Part shown: in pieces, positions 33,496 to 45,911 of the stretch
Position numbering within the stretch: the stretch's first letter is position 1
Layout: every line of letters starts with the position of its first letter
Assembly (NCBI GenBank): GCA_004380135.1
Contig: QXCR01000018.1
Coordinates: 62,001-126,000, forward strand
Reading direction: 5' to 3'
Length of the DNA stretch: 64,000 bases
Source of the DNA: Stemphylium vesicarium
Lineage: Eukaryota > Ascomycota > Dothideomycetes > Pleosporales > Pleosporaceae
The notes under the pieces: model-generated
Seen by the model: only the letters and a program-made list of their open reading frames with translations
The model's database searches: none
Told to the model about the DNA's origin: nothing
Translations under genes and position numbers: made by a program

Positions 33496-36400
33496 AGAGA
33501 AGCTTCGTTTTGGGGTACATGTATACTAAAAATCTGGTGAGGAGCTATATATCAATCCAACTCCCCAGCTCCACGCCACAGCCTTAGCTGATCCATCGTG
33601 TAGGCAGAACAAACGGTCCATTTCACGACGGCGCTTAACGAGTAGGCCTTCCGTGCCTCAGTGCGTTGAGACGTTTGAAGCGGATGTGGCTTGCTCGGGG
33701 AGAACCGAAGTAGGGGAAAAAAAGTGTCAACGCCGCAGTACTGCCTGGCTTACTAGAGCGAGTGTGGTAGCATGATGACGGATACTTGCCGCAACTCCGC
33801 GTACATTGGTCTCTTTGTCGTGTCAATGACCCGTTTCCGGACAGCATAACTGGCATAATATCCACTTATTCTTGACAACTGCTGGTTATGCACCAATGGA
33901 GGTGCGTCGGTCGACGTGATGCCCAGTCTGCTTGCTGCGAAGCGACACAGCCTTAACCCTAGACGGTTAAATTAGGGGCGGTGGGCGAGCGAGGGATTAC
34001 CTTCTCCAGAGAATTATCGCGTTTTGCCGCCGTGCCTTAATCTCACAAATGCCGCTAAATGGTCGAGCTCAGTTATCGCAGGCTGAGTTGGGTGATAATG
34101 CAAGGCACGGCGTTCGCGCACCGCAGCGGGGGCGAGACTCGTGATCAAGCTTGCAGCAGGAACAACAAATTGATGCAAACCCGAATGCATGCCGAGGGGC
34201 TATACGCGAGAGCGGTCGCTGCCTGAGACCATCAACGTAATAGTAAATTTGACCGCAAGCTTTGATGAGGTTGCAGGCAGCATCGGTTTGCGATGACGGA
34301 AAGCTGAGAATTGACGTCGGCCTGGAATTTGCTCCGCCTTGCGGCGCTGCTCAAACCCTGCACCCACCAGTCGTTAGCTGAAGCTCAAACTGCTATAAGG
34401 CTGACTGAAGTGGAAGGAGTAATACACTTCTGGTCAAGCTTCTGACCGCATCAACATGTGTATCATGCGCGGCACACGTTGATGATACCCACACCGCTGA
34501 GGGTGCCTTGGGCCGCACATCGCAGGCCTAGGTGAGTTGCAGCCTTGAAAGTTTTCGCACGAGTGGAGGCTGTACGAGGCCTTGAATCGTACGAGTGATA
34601 TTTTTGTAGGAGGATGAAGCCTTTGCGAACCGAGCATACGTCATATCTGAAGATATGTGTTATGGTGGTGTGGTTTCCTCCATGTCGGGTCGTCCATCCA
34701 CCAAAGCAGGCTCACCGTTCACACGTCGGGCTATGACAGATCAACGGACTCCAACATTGCGATGCATATGCGTTTCGAAACATACTTTTCGGGAATATTT
34801 TTAATTAATGGGGCGGGGCAGACTGGTGCGTCTTGCATGAGGAGATCCAAAGTCGTCCATTCAGAGGTTTCGAGTAACCGCCGCGTGCCAGAGAGAAGCG
34901 GAACAGCCCCCGAACAACAACAACGACGATCGATTAGCCATGTATCTAGGCCCCGGATTTAGGCAAGCCCCCAAAACTGGGCGGCGTAGCAAGCATGCTG
35001 GTGGATAACAAGTTGGTGGGCTGCGGGCGGTGTCATGGGCTTTCAATATTCGGTAGTAACATGGTGACACCCCGAACACACCCATCACTCGACCTTCGCG
35101 CTTACTACGGAGAATCAAGATGCAGCCAGATATTTAGAACTATAGATGCAACAATGACCTAGGACCCATTCAGTTTTCCGGGTCATTCGAGATCCGTCGC
35201 CGTGAATCGAGGGTGTCACGGTCTTGGAGCCCTGTCTTATGATTGTCGCCTTGAAAGCCGAGGTGGAAAGCCCCAGAAGTGTGCTGAGGCGGGAATACCT
35301 CTTGCAAATTGATTGACTAGAAGTAGGCCAAGCCTAGCAAGAGTCAACATGGGCAAGCACGGCTTTACAAGAAGCACACTCACACTGGGCTCTCACCTGT
35401 TGGTCCCACTTTCTCTGAGGTAGTCACCACCATGTACCGAACCTCCGCTCGCCGTTCTTGGCGATCTTGTATCCTTTTTCCTTCCTTGCTCAACTATGTG
35501 TTTCATGGAGATACCACCCCAAGGTAGGCCCGAAAGAGTTTCACGTGTGTCGATATTTTCCGGCTCCAGTGGTGCGTATGAGCCTCCAGCTTTTCTTTGG
35601 TTCTCCAAATCTCGTTCGGCCTCTTCTTTCTGCTCTTTGATCTTATCTACTACAATGCTATCAGCGAAAGCGATGTGTCTTTGGTGATACCACTAACGGA
35701 ATCTTCTTTGGGCCAATTTATTTTGTATTTTCCGTCGCTCACTAGGGTCACTGACCTCGGTCCAGTCGTCTGGTCTCGATTCCGGAGATGTTCTACTGGT
35801 TCCAGATGACTCACTCCTCACTGATGTCGACTGGTGGGAGTCGAACCGTTGTTGTTGGGACATTTGGTCTGCAAGCGCGAATGGGCTGGTGTCGTTCGGT
35901 AGGACGAGTCAGTAGAACGATCTCCACTGAGGTGTGCAGCTTGGTGAGAGGTATCAGCCCACCTCTGTGTTTTGTATTATCTTTCGTTTCCCCAGAGAAT
36001 CTTTGCTTACCGAGATCGTCTTGACTCTAAGTGAGGAGTGAAGTTAATGAAGGCAGGGGCTTCAGGCTCAGTCACTCCGTCGCACTCTGATTCAAAGAAA
36101 CTTGTAAGCACCAGATGAAGTGTCTCTATCGGTAGATGTTTTGGACGTCCGGACAAAAGCGCAAGGGATACACAGCGGGAAGCAATGGTGATGCTTGAAG
36201 AGAACACCTAGCGTCGTCTAACACTGGTGTGTTTGCTCGTTAGGCGCGTGGAAGGCTCGGGGTTGTAGTGAGTGAAGCAAAGAAAGGCGCCAGTTTCCCT
36301 CACTTGAGTTTGTGTATACTGACGGCGTCGAAAAAGTGGGCATTTTAGTAGAGGTTCCGTGTATATAAGGAGGCGGTGTGTAAGAAGTACCTGGGTAGTG

Positions 36401-38996
36401 TAGACGTCGAAACACGCACCGTGGAATCCAAGGCTTTTCGCCGGTTGTAAGAGATTCGCTTGGACAGAGCTCGTCGTCCTAAGTACTTACTGTCCTATTT
36501 CAGCTCGGCTTGCCCGTCCCGCTCGTACATGATGCAAGGGAGATTGTACATAAGTGCCTGTTCTCAGACCCACAATGGTATGAGACCCATCCGGTCATCA
36601 CTTCTATAACCACTCCTCGAGGAAGGCTGTTGGCGGGTCTATACAGGGCGTCCGGCATGCAGCTGCCGGCCATGGCCAGGGGCCGTCCTGCCAAGTACCT
36701 GCATACATCGCTACCATTCGCCAGGCGAATTCCGTGATGACTGCATCATGGTAGCCTTGTCGTCGGGCTGAAGAGTAGAAAGTAGATTGTCTCGGATTAG
36801 GAGCACTTTATTCGAAAGTGGTGACTTCAATGACGCTCGCAATGAGGCAGTGATCTAGCTCGACGATCTTGGAGCATTCCAAGAGATCACCTCCTGGACA
36901 CTATTGCCCAGTTCTAGCCCTGTGGCGTGCGAGAATAGACAGCCAGATTACTAGTGACTGGGTGTGGTAGCTGTGCGTGGTCTCTGGGTTATCGCGAGTG
37001 ACGCGCTTGCGAGTGGATTGAGGTCGAGCAAGGCGTTTTGGCAAGGCAGAAAGGCCAAGATCCCAGCACTAAAGGTCTGTCGTGAGCAAATCTAGAAGTA
37101 TGGGGTTCTGCATAGAGGGACGATGATAGAACACAGACGGAATTGCGGTCGGCACAACGCTCACTAAGCCCAATTGGGGCAGCTAAAGCAGCTTTCACGC
37201 TTTTGATTCGGCCGATTGTCACAGCCACATGTGGCACAGGCACATCGTGACCGCTCTGAAATCATGGGCTATATCCTTGTTGCTGGAATGGCTAAGTGCG
37301 ACGATAAACTGGGCTCGCGCTCTGAGCCTAGTCTGTTGTATCTTGCGTCCCCGCACGCTGATTCTGCCGCACTTGGAGCCTGATTGTAAATCATCGCAGG
37401 CTCGTGCCCAATACGCTGCTAAACGGCGAACATTTGCCGATACATGAGCTGTAAGGCTAGCTCGAATGTGACTGGGTGAGATTGTACGACATTACCATAC
37501 ACATTCCCTCAGCGTCACTGACCCTTATATTATATTTCTGTGGGTGGTAGCCAAAGAGCTTGGCTACTGACAGCGGAGCTCCGGATTACGGGGCGCGATC
37601 AGAAGGCTGCTTGCTTTGCGTTGTCAGCCCACAATAGACGCTCATTTAAAGCATTTCTTGCGTGCATCGCAGCGCCAAAATTGACCTCGTGACTTGCTGT
37701 TTGCAACCCTTTCCGAAGCGTTCAGGGTCACGTTGAACAGGAAGCAACGCCGCCAGCGCAAGTGCAAAAGCAATGCAAACCAGAACGTGATCTGGGAGGG
37801 ATGTATGTCAAAATATAGTCCTACACATCTACGAAGACGGCAATGGGTAGGGTGGAGAAGACACGGCTCTGCTAAAAACCAATATTAATCTCCCACCGAG
37901 AGAATATGTTGCTTCCAGGCCATAGAGAGCTGAACCCGGGAGCAGGCAATGGTGGGCTAACAGCATGCATCACGTACAGCAGCGACGACTCCCAGAACGA
38001 TAGACATGAACCATTCAGCAAAGGAGCACGTGCCGCAAGCAGTACATTGAGGCTGTTGTTGGCGAACAGAAGAGCGAGTGGCCTTCTTTTGAGGTGATGA
38101 AAATTATCCCGCTCGGACCCCAGCTTTGTCAGCAGCCTTGGCACCGTGCAGTTGAAATTCTCGTTGCAGCTCGGGCACGATTCTCTTCCTTACACACAAT
38201 CATAAAAATGGACGATTAATCAACGGCTACATCGAGCATCATCAATCTCTGTAGTTGTCATATTTGCGTCTTAGAAGATATTTCAGTGGCACTTTTAGGC
38301 TTTTTGCTTCGATTTCTATGTTGCTTGAAGCCACCTGCGTGACCATACATACTTTTTTTTTATCAATATGGATATCGTGACGAAGCATCCTTTTGACCAA
38401 GGCGAACGTGTTTTGTGACGGGCAAGCCTTTCCCTGGACATGAACACCTCGTAGCTGCAGTATTCATTTCGCTGGCGAAATGGGGAGGGAAGATGCTGTG
38501 ACTGGTGTGGCTGTCGATCAATGTTCGACGGCCCTTTACGAGGCCTACCGGCACCCTCGGTGGCTTGGGAAGGTCGAATGCCGCCTCAGAAGCGTCGTCG
38601 CCTCTGCAAATGGTCGTCGGACTGCCGATTGCTCTATCGCTGTGCGTCCAAAGTCCGGGACGATGACGAAGCCCTAGTGGACTGCATCGAAGCTCAGACA
38701 GGGGCATGGTGCTGTATATAGACCGAGACGCAGGGTTCTGGAGCTTTGCGGGATACCTTGTGTGAAGGTGGAACGGATGCATTACTCGTCATCGCGTGTG
38801 AACTAAAGGACTCTCACAATCCCCTTTCTGCACTCATGTTTAGTTTTGCCATGGATATATTCTTCTTCTTGTAATCTTACATACGCGCCACCTGCTGTTT
38901 TCAAGCCCCCTTTCCCCCCGCGTATTGCTCTCGTGCACGTTCAGCCGCTCCCCGATCGTCAGCCTCCGCCCGAACCGCTTCCTCCTTCCAAACAAT
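33496..38996. other. Gene-poor stretch of 5.5 kb
   Basis: Neither strand shows a frame with domain resemblance, spliceable exons of a known family, tRNA folds, or transposase or reverse-transcriptase motifs. Composition is mixed rather than strongly AT-rich, so there is no obvious repeat-induced mutation. A minus-strand frame at 35393-35608 and a GTCGAACC string near 35836 (a partial B-box look-alike) were examined and not called. The last few hundred nucleotides are the CT-rich leader of GTS1. Confidence 0.5.
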
Positions 38997-40238
38997 ATGG
39001 CGTCCGCCCTGAACAAACGCCAGCAGGCGCGTAACGAGCGTACGTTACAGGAGTTGATCAAGACAGTTGCTGGAAATGGAACCTGCGCAGATTGCGGCGC
39101 GCGGAACCCAGGTATGTAATGCAAGCGCATGCTGCTCTACCCATGCTAACGATGGCTACACAGGATGGGCAAGCTGGAGTGTGAGTCCTCCCATACGAGA
39201 TACCTAAGACATCCCCTCTCATACGTCGAGAAACCGCCTATAACGAACCCGACACTGACATGCGCTGTAGCTGGGCATCTTCCTGTGCATGCGATGCGCA
39301 GCCTTGCATCGCAAGCTGGGGACACACATCTCCAAAGTCAAGTCTTTGAGCATGGATAAATGGGATAATGCGCAAGTGGATGTAGGGACTCTTGCAACGC
39401 AGCACTTTGAGTGCCTTTGCTGATGGCTGCTTAGAATATGAAGCGCATTGGAAATATCGAGTCGAACAAAACATACAACCCGCGCAACGTCAAGCCGCAA
39501 ATACCCATCGACATCGACGAGGTAGACAGTGCCATGGAAAGATACATAAGGGCAAAATATGAGCAGAGGGTATACATGAACGATTCGCGCCCGGGCACAC
39601 GACAGAACACGGGCAGCACGAGCTCAGAAGACCGACCGCCGCCGTTACCACCCAAGCCGACCGGTCGCTTTGGGCTTGGGTTGCGTAAAGCAGCAACTTC
39701 CCCGCGCAACATCACGCCTCCGCTATCTCCTGGTTTAGGAGGGTTTAGTCAGGATGCCTCACCGCCCCGAGTGAACAAGGCTTCTAGGGTTTTTGGCTCA
39801 AACATACATACATCAGGCGACGGCATGGACTCGAAGCTAGCCACACTTCGGGACATGGGATTTCCAGATGACAAGCGCAACTCTACGGTACTCAAGGGTC
39901 TGAATGGGAATCTAGACCGAGCAGTGGAGGCTTTGATCCGACTAGGGGAGCAGAATCCGGTCAAATCAAGAGGTAGCACACCAACCCCGCCTACGAGACC
40001 TACTACCAACGGCCTTTCTTTCGATAATCCCAATACCGCACCCCCTTCATCGTCTACGAACCCTTTCGATACCTTGGACGCACAAGCGCAAGCTCCGCAG
40101 CAGCAGCCACAGCTCGCCCCACTTCAAACCCAACCGACGTCTTATGGGGGCCCGCAAGAGCAGCAACAATATCCTTCGAATTCCTACAACCCATTCTTAG
40201 CACAAGCACCGCAGGGTTATGCTCAGCAACAGATGCTA

Positions 40239-40269
<31 letters not shown>

Positions 40270-40739
40270 AAGGTTACGGCTACCAGCAGAATCCTTGGGA
40301 GCAGCAACAACAACAACAGAACCCTTTGGATCAGCAACAGCAGAACCTAGAGCAATCTTTCCAAGGCATGCAACTCTCGAATCAACAGCCTCAACAGCCC
40401 TTGTTTCCCAACCGAACCGGTGGCTACGCACAACCGCAACCCTCGTACGCTCAAACGAACCCGTACCACCAGTCTTTCACACCACCTCCTATGCCACAGA
40501 TACCTGAACAGTACAGCTCCTTTTTTGCTCCACAGCAACCACAGTACCAATCCATGTCCAACCCTTCGAGTCCAGGAAACCCCTTCTTGAGATCGTCCCG
40601 AAGCCAGATGTTTACACCGGCAAATGTCGCCAATTCGAATCCTTTTGGACAGTCGGGATTTCAGCAGCAACCAGCAGCCCAGCCGCAGTCAGCACCTCCC
40701 CAACCGCAGATGCCTAACCCATGGTCGCAGCAACAACAA

Positions 40740-40774
<35 letters not shown>

Positions 40775-41234
40775 GCAATTCCAACCACAAAGTCAAGTTT
40801 CTACACCTCAGACCGCGAACCCTTGGCAAAGCCAATCGAGCTACCAAAACCAGGATCCGCACCAGAACTACCAAACCCAACAGCAAAACTTCCAGAGCCA
40901 ACAGCAGATGTACCAGCAGCAGAGTTCCAACCCATTCGACAAGAACGCCTCAATTCTGTCATTGTATAACCAGCCTCAGCAAGCACCCCAGCAAGCCCCT
41001 GTGCAACAAGCCCAACCAACAGCTGTGCAAGCTTCGACGCCTGCTACACAGGCACCTGGCCAGTCGAATCCTTTTGCTAGTCTTTCCGGCGCACCTCAGG
41101 GCCAGCCATTGTCAGCTGCTCAGACACCAGGGGTGAGGCATGTTAGCAACGAGAGCGTAGACTTCTCCGGGTTGATGGGTGGACGCCATTCGCCTGATGC
41201 CTTTTCAGGGCTGAGTTCCAGCTTCAGACGTTGA
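38997..41234 (+). CDS. GTS1: Gts1-type ArfGAP with UBA domain and Gln-rich tail
   Basis: Four exons (38997-39111, 39164-39180, 39271-39381, 39435-41234) give 680 residues. The ArfGAP zinc finger CADCGARNPGWASWSLGIFLCMRC (CX2CX16CX2C; read across two introns and a 17-nt exon) is followed by the Arg-finger segment CAALHRKLGTHISKVKS and MKRIGN. A UBA domain lies at about residues 215-260 (LATLRDMGFPDDKRNSTVLKGLNGNLDRAVEALIRL, read in pieces). The tail is rich in Gln, Pro and Asn with several poly-Q tracts encoded by mixed CAG/CAA, and NPF motifs (TNPFDTL, SNPFDKN, SNPFASL) that bind EH domains. This ArfGAP-UBA-Gln order is that of yeast Gts1, which acts in Arf regulation and endocytosis; NPF motifs would suit the EH protein Pan1 encoded later in the window. 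Confidence 0.92.
40235..40335 (+). repeat. CAG/CAA repeat encoding poly-Gln (GTS1)
   Basis: Tandem CAG and CAA codons encode runs of up to about ten Gln, broken by GYGYQQNPWE. Mixed codons usually make such tracts more stable than pure CAG. Confidence 0.8.
40728..40780 (+). repeat. Second CAG/CAA repeat (GTS1)
   Basis: A run of about 17 consecutive Gln codons, alternating CAG and CAA, in the last exon. It is likely to vary in length between strains. Confidence 0.8.
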
Positions 41235-41869
41235 GAATATCTTCTATCTATCATAGCATCTCCATGTACAGCTGGAGTTTTTCTTCTTTCATTCTTATAT
41301 TGGTGGGATTAACTTTTGAGTATGTCAACTGGGGATTTGAGAGGGGTCTTTGTGGGTAGCTTGGGGGAGAGAGGCTTGCTGCATGATACCTAGGTAGGAG
41401 GTGCGCCGCATCACTATGATCATAATTGTTATCTAATTCTATTACCATCAAGCAATCCATGGTTGATATGTGTCGATGTTTTGATACTCTCTGCGGTGTT
41501 CACTTCATCAATGTGGTAGTTGTAGATGGATATAATTTCTGCGTAGACTCGTGCGCTTCAATCTGGTTAGGGATCTATATGTAATGAATATTATCAGAAT
41601 TAATTACGAACTTCGATAACGTAGACTTGCCTTGAAGTTTCGTAGCAAGGTGAAGATTGTCTTCACGTGCAAACGTGGCTGAAGTGCGCGTCTACGTCAT
41701 TGCTCTCTGAGCCGCGTACCTGACCCTGAACTCGCACTATGCGTTGAAACCTTCAATCTACCACCCTCTATACCTAAGAATCTGCTTATCGTCTTAATTT
41801 GTTCTACTCCGCAACTAGACCTGTCTTGTCTACTCTTGAAGTACCAGACTTTTCGAGCCAACCAACATC
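41235..41869. other. Intergenic between GTS1 and J-protein gene
   Basis: GTS1 3' region and J-protein promoter; nothing else recognised. Confidence 0.6.
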
Positions 41870-42764
41870 ATGGGTGAGCTACACAGCAGCCTGATAGCCA
41901 AACCTCCAGCTAACATTCCACAGCATCGCCAGCGGACTACTGTGAGCGCGCACATACACCCATAAACACAGCATTGCAAAACTTACACTCCATCACAGAC
42001 AAGGTCCTGGACGTAGACTCGAAAGCGTCACAACAGCAAATCCGCGACGCCTACAAGAAGTACCCCTCCCCCTCCCACGCCCCCAAACCTCATCGCAACC
42101 GCTCTAACTGCCCTTTCCGGACAGAGCAGCTCTAAAGCACCACCCAGACCGCGTCCCATCAGACTCTCCCGAGCGCGCAAGCCGCACCAAGCGGTTCCAG
42201 CAGATCAACGACGCATACTACACGCTCTCGGACGCCACACGACGTCGCGACTATGATGCGGCACGCACCTACAACAGCTTCACCGGCAGCACGGCAACCC
42301 CCGATTCCGACTTTGAAGAAGAAATCCCAAATAACGCTGGGGGAGGCGGCGGCGGCGGCGGCGGTGCAGGCTTCGCTCAAGGCTTCCCATGGTCAGCCTT
42401 CGGCTTCGGGTCCGCGCCCGCAGGCACGACTGAAGAATCGCACAACCGCTTCTCAGACGAGCAGTTCGGCGGCATCTTCGAGGAGATGCTGCGCGAAGAA
42501 GGCATGGCCGAGGGAGCGGAAGCAGCGCCCACGGGCAAGTTTTGGAGCTTAGTTGGGGGCCTGAGTGGCGGCGCTATGGGCTTTATTGTCGCCAATTTCC
42601 CGGGCATGGTTGCTGGTGCGGTCGCGGGCAATCGGCTGGGTGCGGTCAGGGATACCAAGGGCAAGAGCGTTTATGCTGTTTTCCAGGAGATGCCCCAGGC
42701 GGATAAGGCGAGGTTATTGAGTGGGCTTGCGGCTAAGGTTTTTGCTAATGTGGTTTCTGCTTGA
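41870..42764 (+). CDS. J-domain protein (class C DnaJ-like)
   Basis: Four exons (41870-41873, 41924-41941, 41999-42059, 42125-42764) give 240 residues. The first coding exon is only ATG plus one G, and the second is 18 nt. The J domain starts at residue 4: ADYYKVLDVDSKASQQQIRDAYKKAALKHHPD with the HPD motif that stimulates Hsp70 ATPase, then FQQINDAYYTLSDATRRRDYD. There is a Gly-rich linker (NNAGGGGGGGGAGF) but no zinc-binding region. The C-terminal part has Gly/Ala-rich hydrophobic helices (GLSGGAMGFIVANFPGMVAG) that may insert in or lie on a membrane. The Hsp70 partner and location are not evident. The start was set by the only ATG that splices into frame with the J domain. Confidence 0.88.
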
Positions 42765-43494
42765 GGGACTGGACTGGGCTGGGGCGTTGGAGATGGGAGA
42801 GAGCGTGGGAGTAGCAACGATGGTTCTTGATGATTGTAATGATGACGATATCCCAATGAGGTTCTTTCGGACCTTTTCCCAAGGCTTATTTGTACTTGCT
42901 TGTATGTGTTTGGGGAGGCACGATACGTTATGATTACCTTGACGACAATGGTTTGTTCAATCTGGAGACACAAAGGGTGACGGCAGGTAGATGAGGCGAT
43001 ATAAAAGTAGTAGTAAAGGGTAGTAAGTATATTTTTGCACTTGCGCCTCGTACACCAGGTGTAGGTCAAAAGCCTACCCATCTCAAAAGGGCGGGGATAT
43101 CTCTAAAGCCTGTAGAAGGGAAAACCGAAAAAAAAGAAGAAGAAGGGCGGAAGCGTACAAACATCGGGTAGTTGTCGATGAAGAATGTCGCTCACTCCTT
43201 CCATTATGTAAAAGAAAAAAGCGTCATGAGTCGTTATAAAAACAGACGTATCCCATCTCTTTTTGCTCTCAACACGATACGCCAAACACACATAGAATCC
43301 CAAGCTCTTCCTCTAACAACTGCATGACCAAGGCGATGAGCCACGATGACGAAGACTCAAGCTCAGGCTCAAGCCCAAGCATTTCATCAAGGCCAATCAC
43401 TGCGACTAAGATTGCCTACGACCCTAGCAATGGTAAAAAGATTCTCAGCCGTTCCTAGAGGGCAAACGTCAACCCTTCACGCGTCCTGCCTTGA
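42765..43494. other. Convergent intergenic region
   Basis: 3' flanks of the J-protein gene and of the minus-strand gene at 43495. A short CAAGCTCAGG-type imperfect repeat is at 43357-43381. Nothing else was seen. Confidence 0.55.
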
Positions 43495-44109
43495 TCAGAT
43501 GAATTTCGACGCCATACTCGCCAAACTAGCCAGACCGCCAATGCCGCCGGCCACCTTTTCCATGTCAATGTTTCCGAGGCCGGCCATCATGCCGCCGCCG
43601 CCGTTTGCGTTACTGGGAGCGCCGCCGGTGCGACTGCGGGTGCTGGAATACGTGGTTTCGCGGCCGTAGCCCTGGCTACCGTAGTACCCACCGCTGCCGC
43701 CTCCAGCACTCGCTGAACTGTAACCAGAGCGCGGATTCGAATGCCCGGAACCCGCGTATCCGCCTCTTGCGCCGCCAGCGCCGCCGCCGGCACCGCCCAT
43801 CTCGGGCAGATTGACGCCGAACTGGCGGGCGAGCTTATGCAACACGCCGCCGGAGACGAGGGGCATGACAACCATGAAGAAGACCTTGTAGGGGTGGCGT
43901 TGAGCGTAGCGCCAGATTTCGCGGAGAAAGTGCTGCAGCTTCTTGTACAGGTGCTGGATGTAGCTGTCGCGGGGTGACCGCTTGTACCGCGACGTCGAGC
44001 TGTGGTGCCGTGACGAGGACGAGTATGCGGACGAGGCGTAGCCCGGGCGGTAGGACGAGGAGCGCCGCGAGGGCGAGCCCGCTGAGAAGGGATTCCAGCT
44101 GCTGCCCAT
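43495..44109 (-). CDS. Fungal protein of unknown function with one hydrophobic segment
   Basis: A single exon of 204 residues from the ATG at 44109 (MGSSWNPFSAGSPSRR). An upstream in-frame ATG at 44316 would add 69 residues of low-quality sequence and is less likely. The N-terminal third is Ser/Arg/Tyr-rich; the middle (QHLYKKLQHFLREIWRYAQRH) is a basic amphipathic helix followed by a hydrophobic stretch PYKVFFMVVMPLVSGGVL that may be one membrane span. The rest is Gly/Ser-rich, ending in a small-residue segment (GGIGGLASLASMASKFI). I do not recognise the family. It may be a membrane-associated adaptor; no function is claimed. Confidence 0.75.
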   Translation of the reverse strand: MGSSWNPFSAGSPSRRSSSYRPGYASSAYSSSSRHHSSTSRYKRSPRDSYIQHLYKKLQHFLREIWRYAQRHPYKVFFMVVMPLVSGGVLHKLARQFGVNLPEMGGAGGGAGGARGGYAGSGHSNPRSGYSSASAGGGSGGYYGSQGYGRETTYSSTRSRTGGAPSNANGGGGMMAGLGNIDMEKVAGGIGGLASLASMASKFI

Positions 44110-45911
44110 GGTGCGCGTGCGTTGTTGGGGTGGTTGCAGGTTTGCGTAGGGACACGAGGAAGTTGACGAGGAGGTCAGGAGGAGGGTTGGTTTGGGGTGG
44201 ATGGAGGCGCTCAGTGGTGGCTTGGTGCTGCTGCCGTGGTCTTTGGGTGTGGCGTGCGCGCGGGCGACTGAGGCCGGGATCCGGTGGTTTAAAGTGTACT
44301 TCTCAGCCCAGCGCATTCAAGCGCAGAGTCTAAGTATTGTGTATTTTGGTGTGTGGTGTGTGGTGTGTGATGTGTTGAGGGTTGGTGGAGATTGAAGTGA
44401 CGTTTCGGCCTCTCTTTCTCTCTCTCTAATCTCTCTCTCGACGAAACAGTTGGTGCTGCAAGTATGACTGTGTTGAGTTTTGTTTTGTTTTGATGACTTG
44501 TAAATGCGTGTATGAGTCTTTTGCAAGGTGGTCGTGGCCAGCGCAAAACGACTGGTGATAAAAGTCTAAGAATTAAGGACCTTGTCGTCACAGTAAATGT
44601 TGGCTCCGGTGAAGGATGTGTGGGTCCTCCTTTGGGCTTCAATCCTTTTCCCTCTCTCTGGCTGTATCTTCTTTGCCCTCTCGCCTTGTTTTTTCTTCTC
44701 TATGTCTGCCCAATTCTGCGCTGCTCTTTGGGCGTTGATTCGTCTTTTGGCTAGCTAGCCCCGTTTTGCTTACAAGGCGAGTAAGTACAACGAAGAATCG
44801 GTGACAGCCCTATCGTGGCCCAAAAGCAGGTCTCGGTACCAGCTTAGTGTCTGTGCGTCGTGGCAAGGGTAGGTAGGTAAGGGTAAATGGTAAACTAAAC
44901 AAGGACCACGGGTACGGGTAAGGCAAGGAAAAGTAATAAAGCTCGGGGAACCGGTTTATTTGTGAATCTCTAGTCGCACGGTTGGGGTAGCAAAGAATAA
45001 TGGCTCTGGATTGTTGCGCAAAAGATGGGACGGAACACTTTGGCCAGCTTAAAGATATGCGCGCGAACTTGTGGAGCGGAGGATTGATCGTCGCAGACTT
45101 GCAGCTGCGCTTGGGAGGACTAACTGACCGCTCTTTGGCGACTCGGAGCGTCTTGGGCGCTGCAGAGGTGCGTATCCCTGCAGGTACGTACCCGCCCCAG
45201 CACGGCATTCTGGCCCAGCTCGCCATTTGTGCCTATACTTGTGCACATGCACATGTGCGATGTTGTGCGTGAACCACGACGTGCAAGTCCCGCCATTGGG
45301 CCTTTGACACGGCGACGATAAAAAAAGTCGGATGTCGAAAAGCAAACAAATTACATTGAACGCTTTTAATTTTTTCACAGGATTAGGCATTCCTGCAGCA
45401 GAGCCTCACTTTTGTGTTCGGGTTCCTGGCGGACGAATAAATTGCTTGTGCATCGGCAGCCCGCCCCTTGTGCGCGCGCACACATGTGCACATATCCCTG
45501 TGGCATAAATGTGTCAAGATCGCAAAACGACGTTCGAGACCAAACGTTGCAGCATGCAGGCCCCCGCAGTATGGCATTCAACAAAACGTGCATTGGTCTG
45601 GATTCAGGCGACAGACGCGTTCTTGCATGCCACCTTTGCCTTCTTGAGACGAATGTAAGACCGTTTTCAGTGTCGAATCGGATGACGCTTCTGGACAGCA
45701 CACAGGTAGTGGAGAAAATCAATGATATAGCTATCGAGACAACATCAACACCAACGGGCCCACTACATACGTGGCTGCTACCAAGGCCGGTATTCAATGC
45801 ATTCCTATGCAATATTCATTGAAAGAGACAACACGATTGGACCAGAAGGATCAATTCCAGATAACAAACATGTATTGACCGGTGACAAGGCTGCGAGGGA
45901 CTGACAGTGCA
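44110..45911. other. Intergenic with GT- and CT-rich tracts
   Basis: About 1.8 kb. TG-rich tract at about 44337-44385 and CT-rich runs at 44407-44440 are low-complexity leader sequence of the preceding minus-strand gene. Frames at 45000-45272 and 45412-45822 have no family resemblance. Confidence 0.5.

Noticed and set aside
35820..35900. GTCGAACC string suggesting the T arm of a minus-strand tRNA
   Set aside because: The T stem does not pair beyond two base pairs and no other arms are found.
45412..45822. 136-residue open frame on the plus strand between two minus-strand genes
   Set aside because: No family resemblance or splice support; part of normal intergenic sequence.
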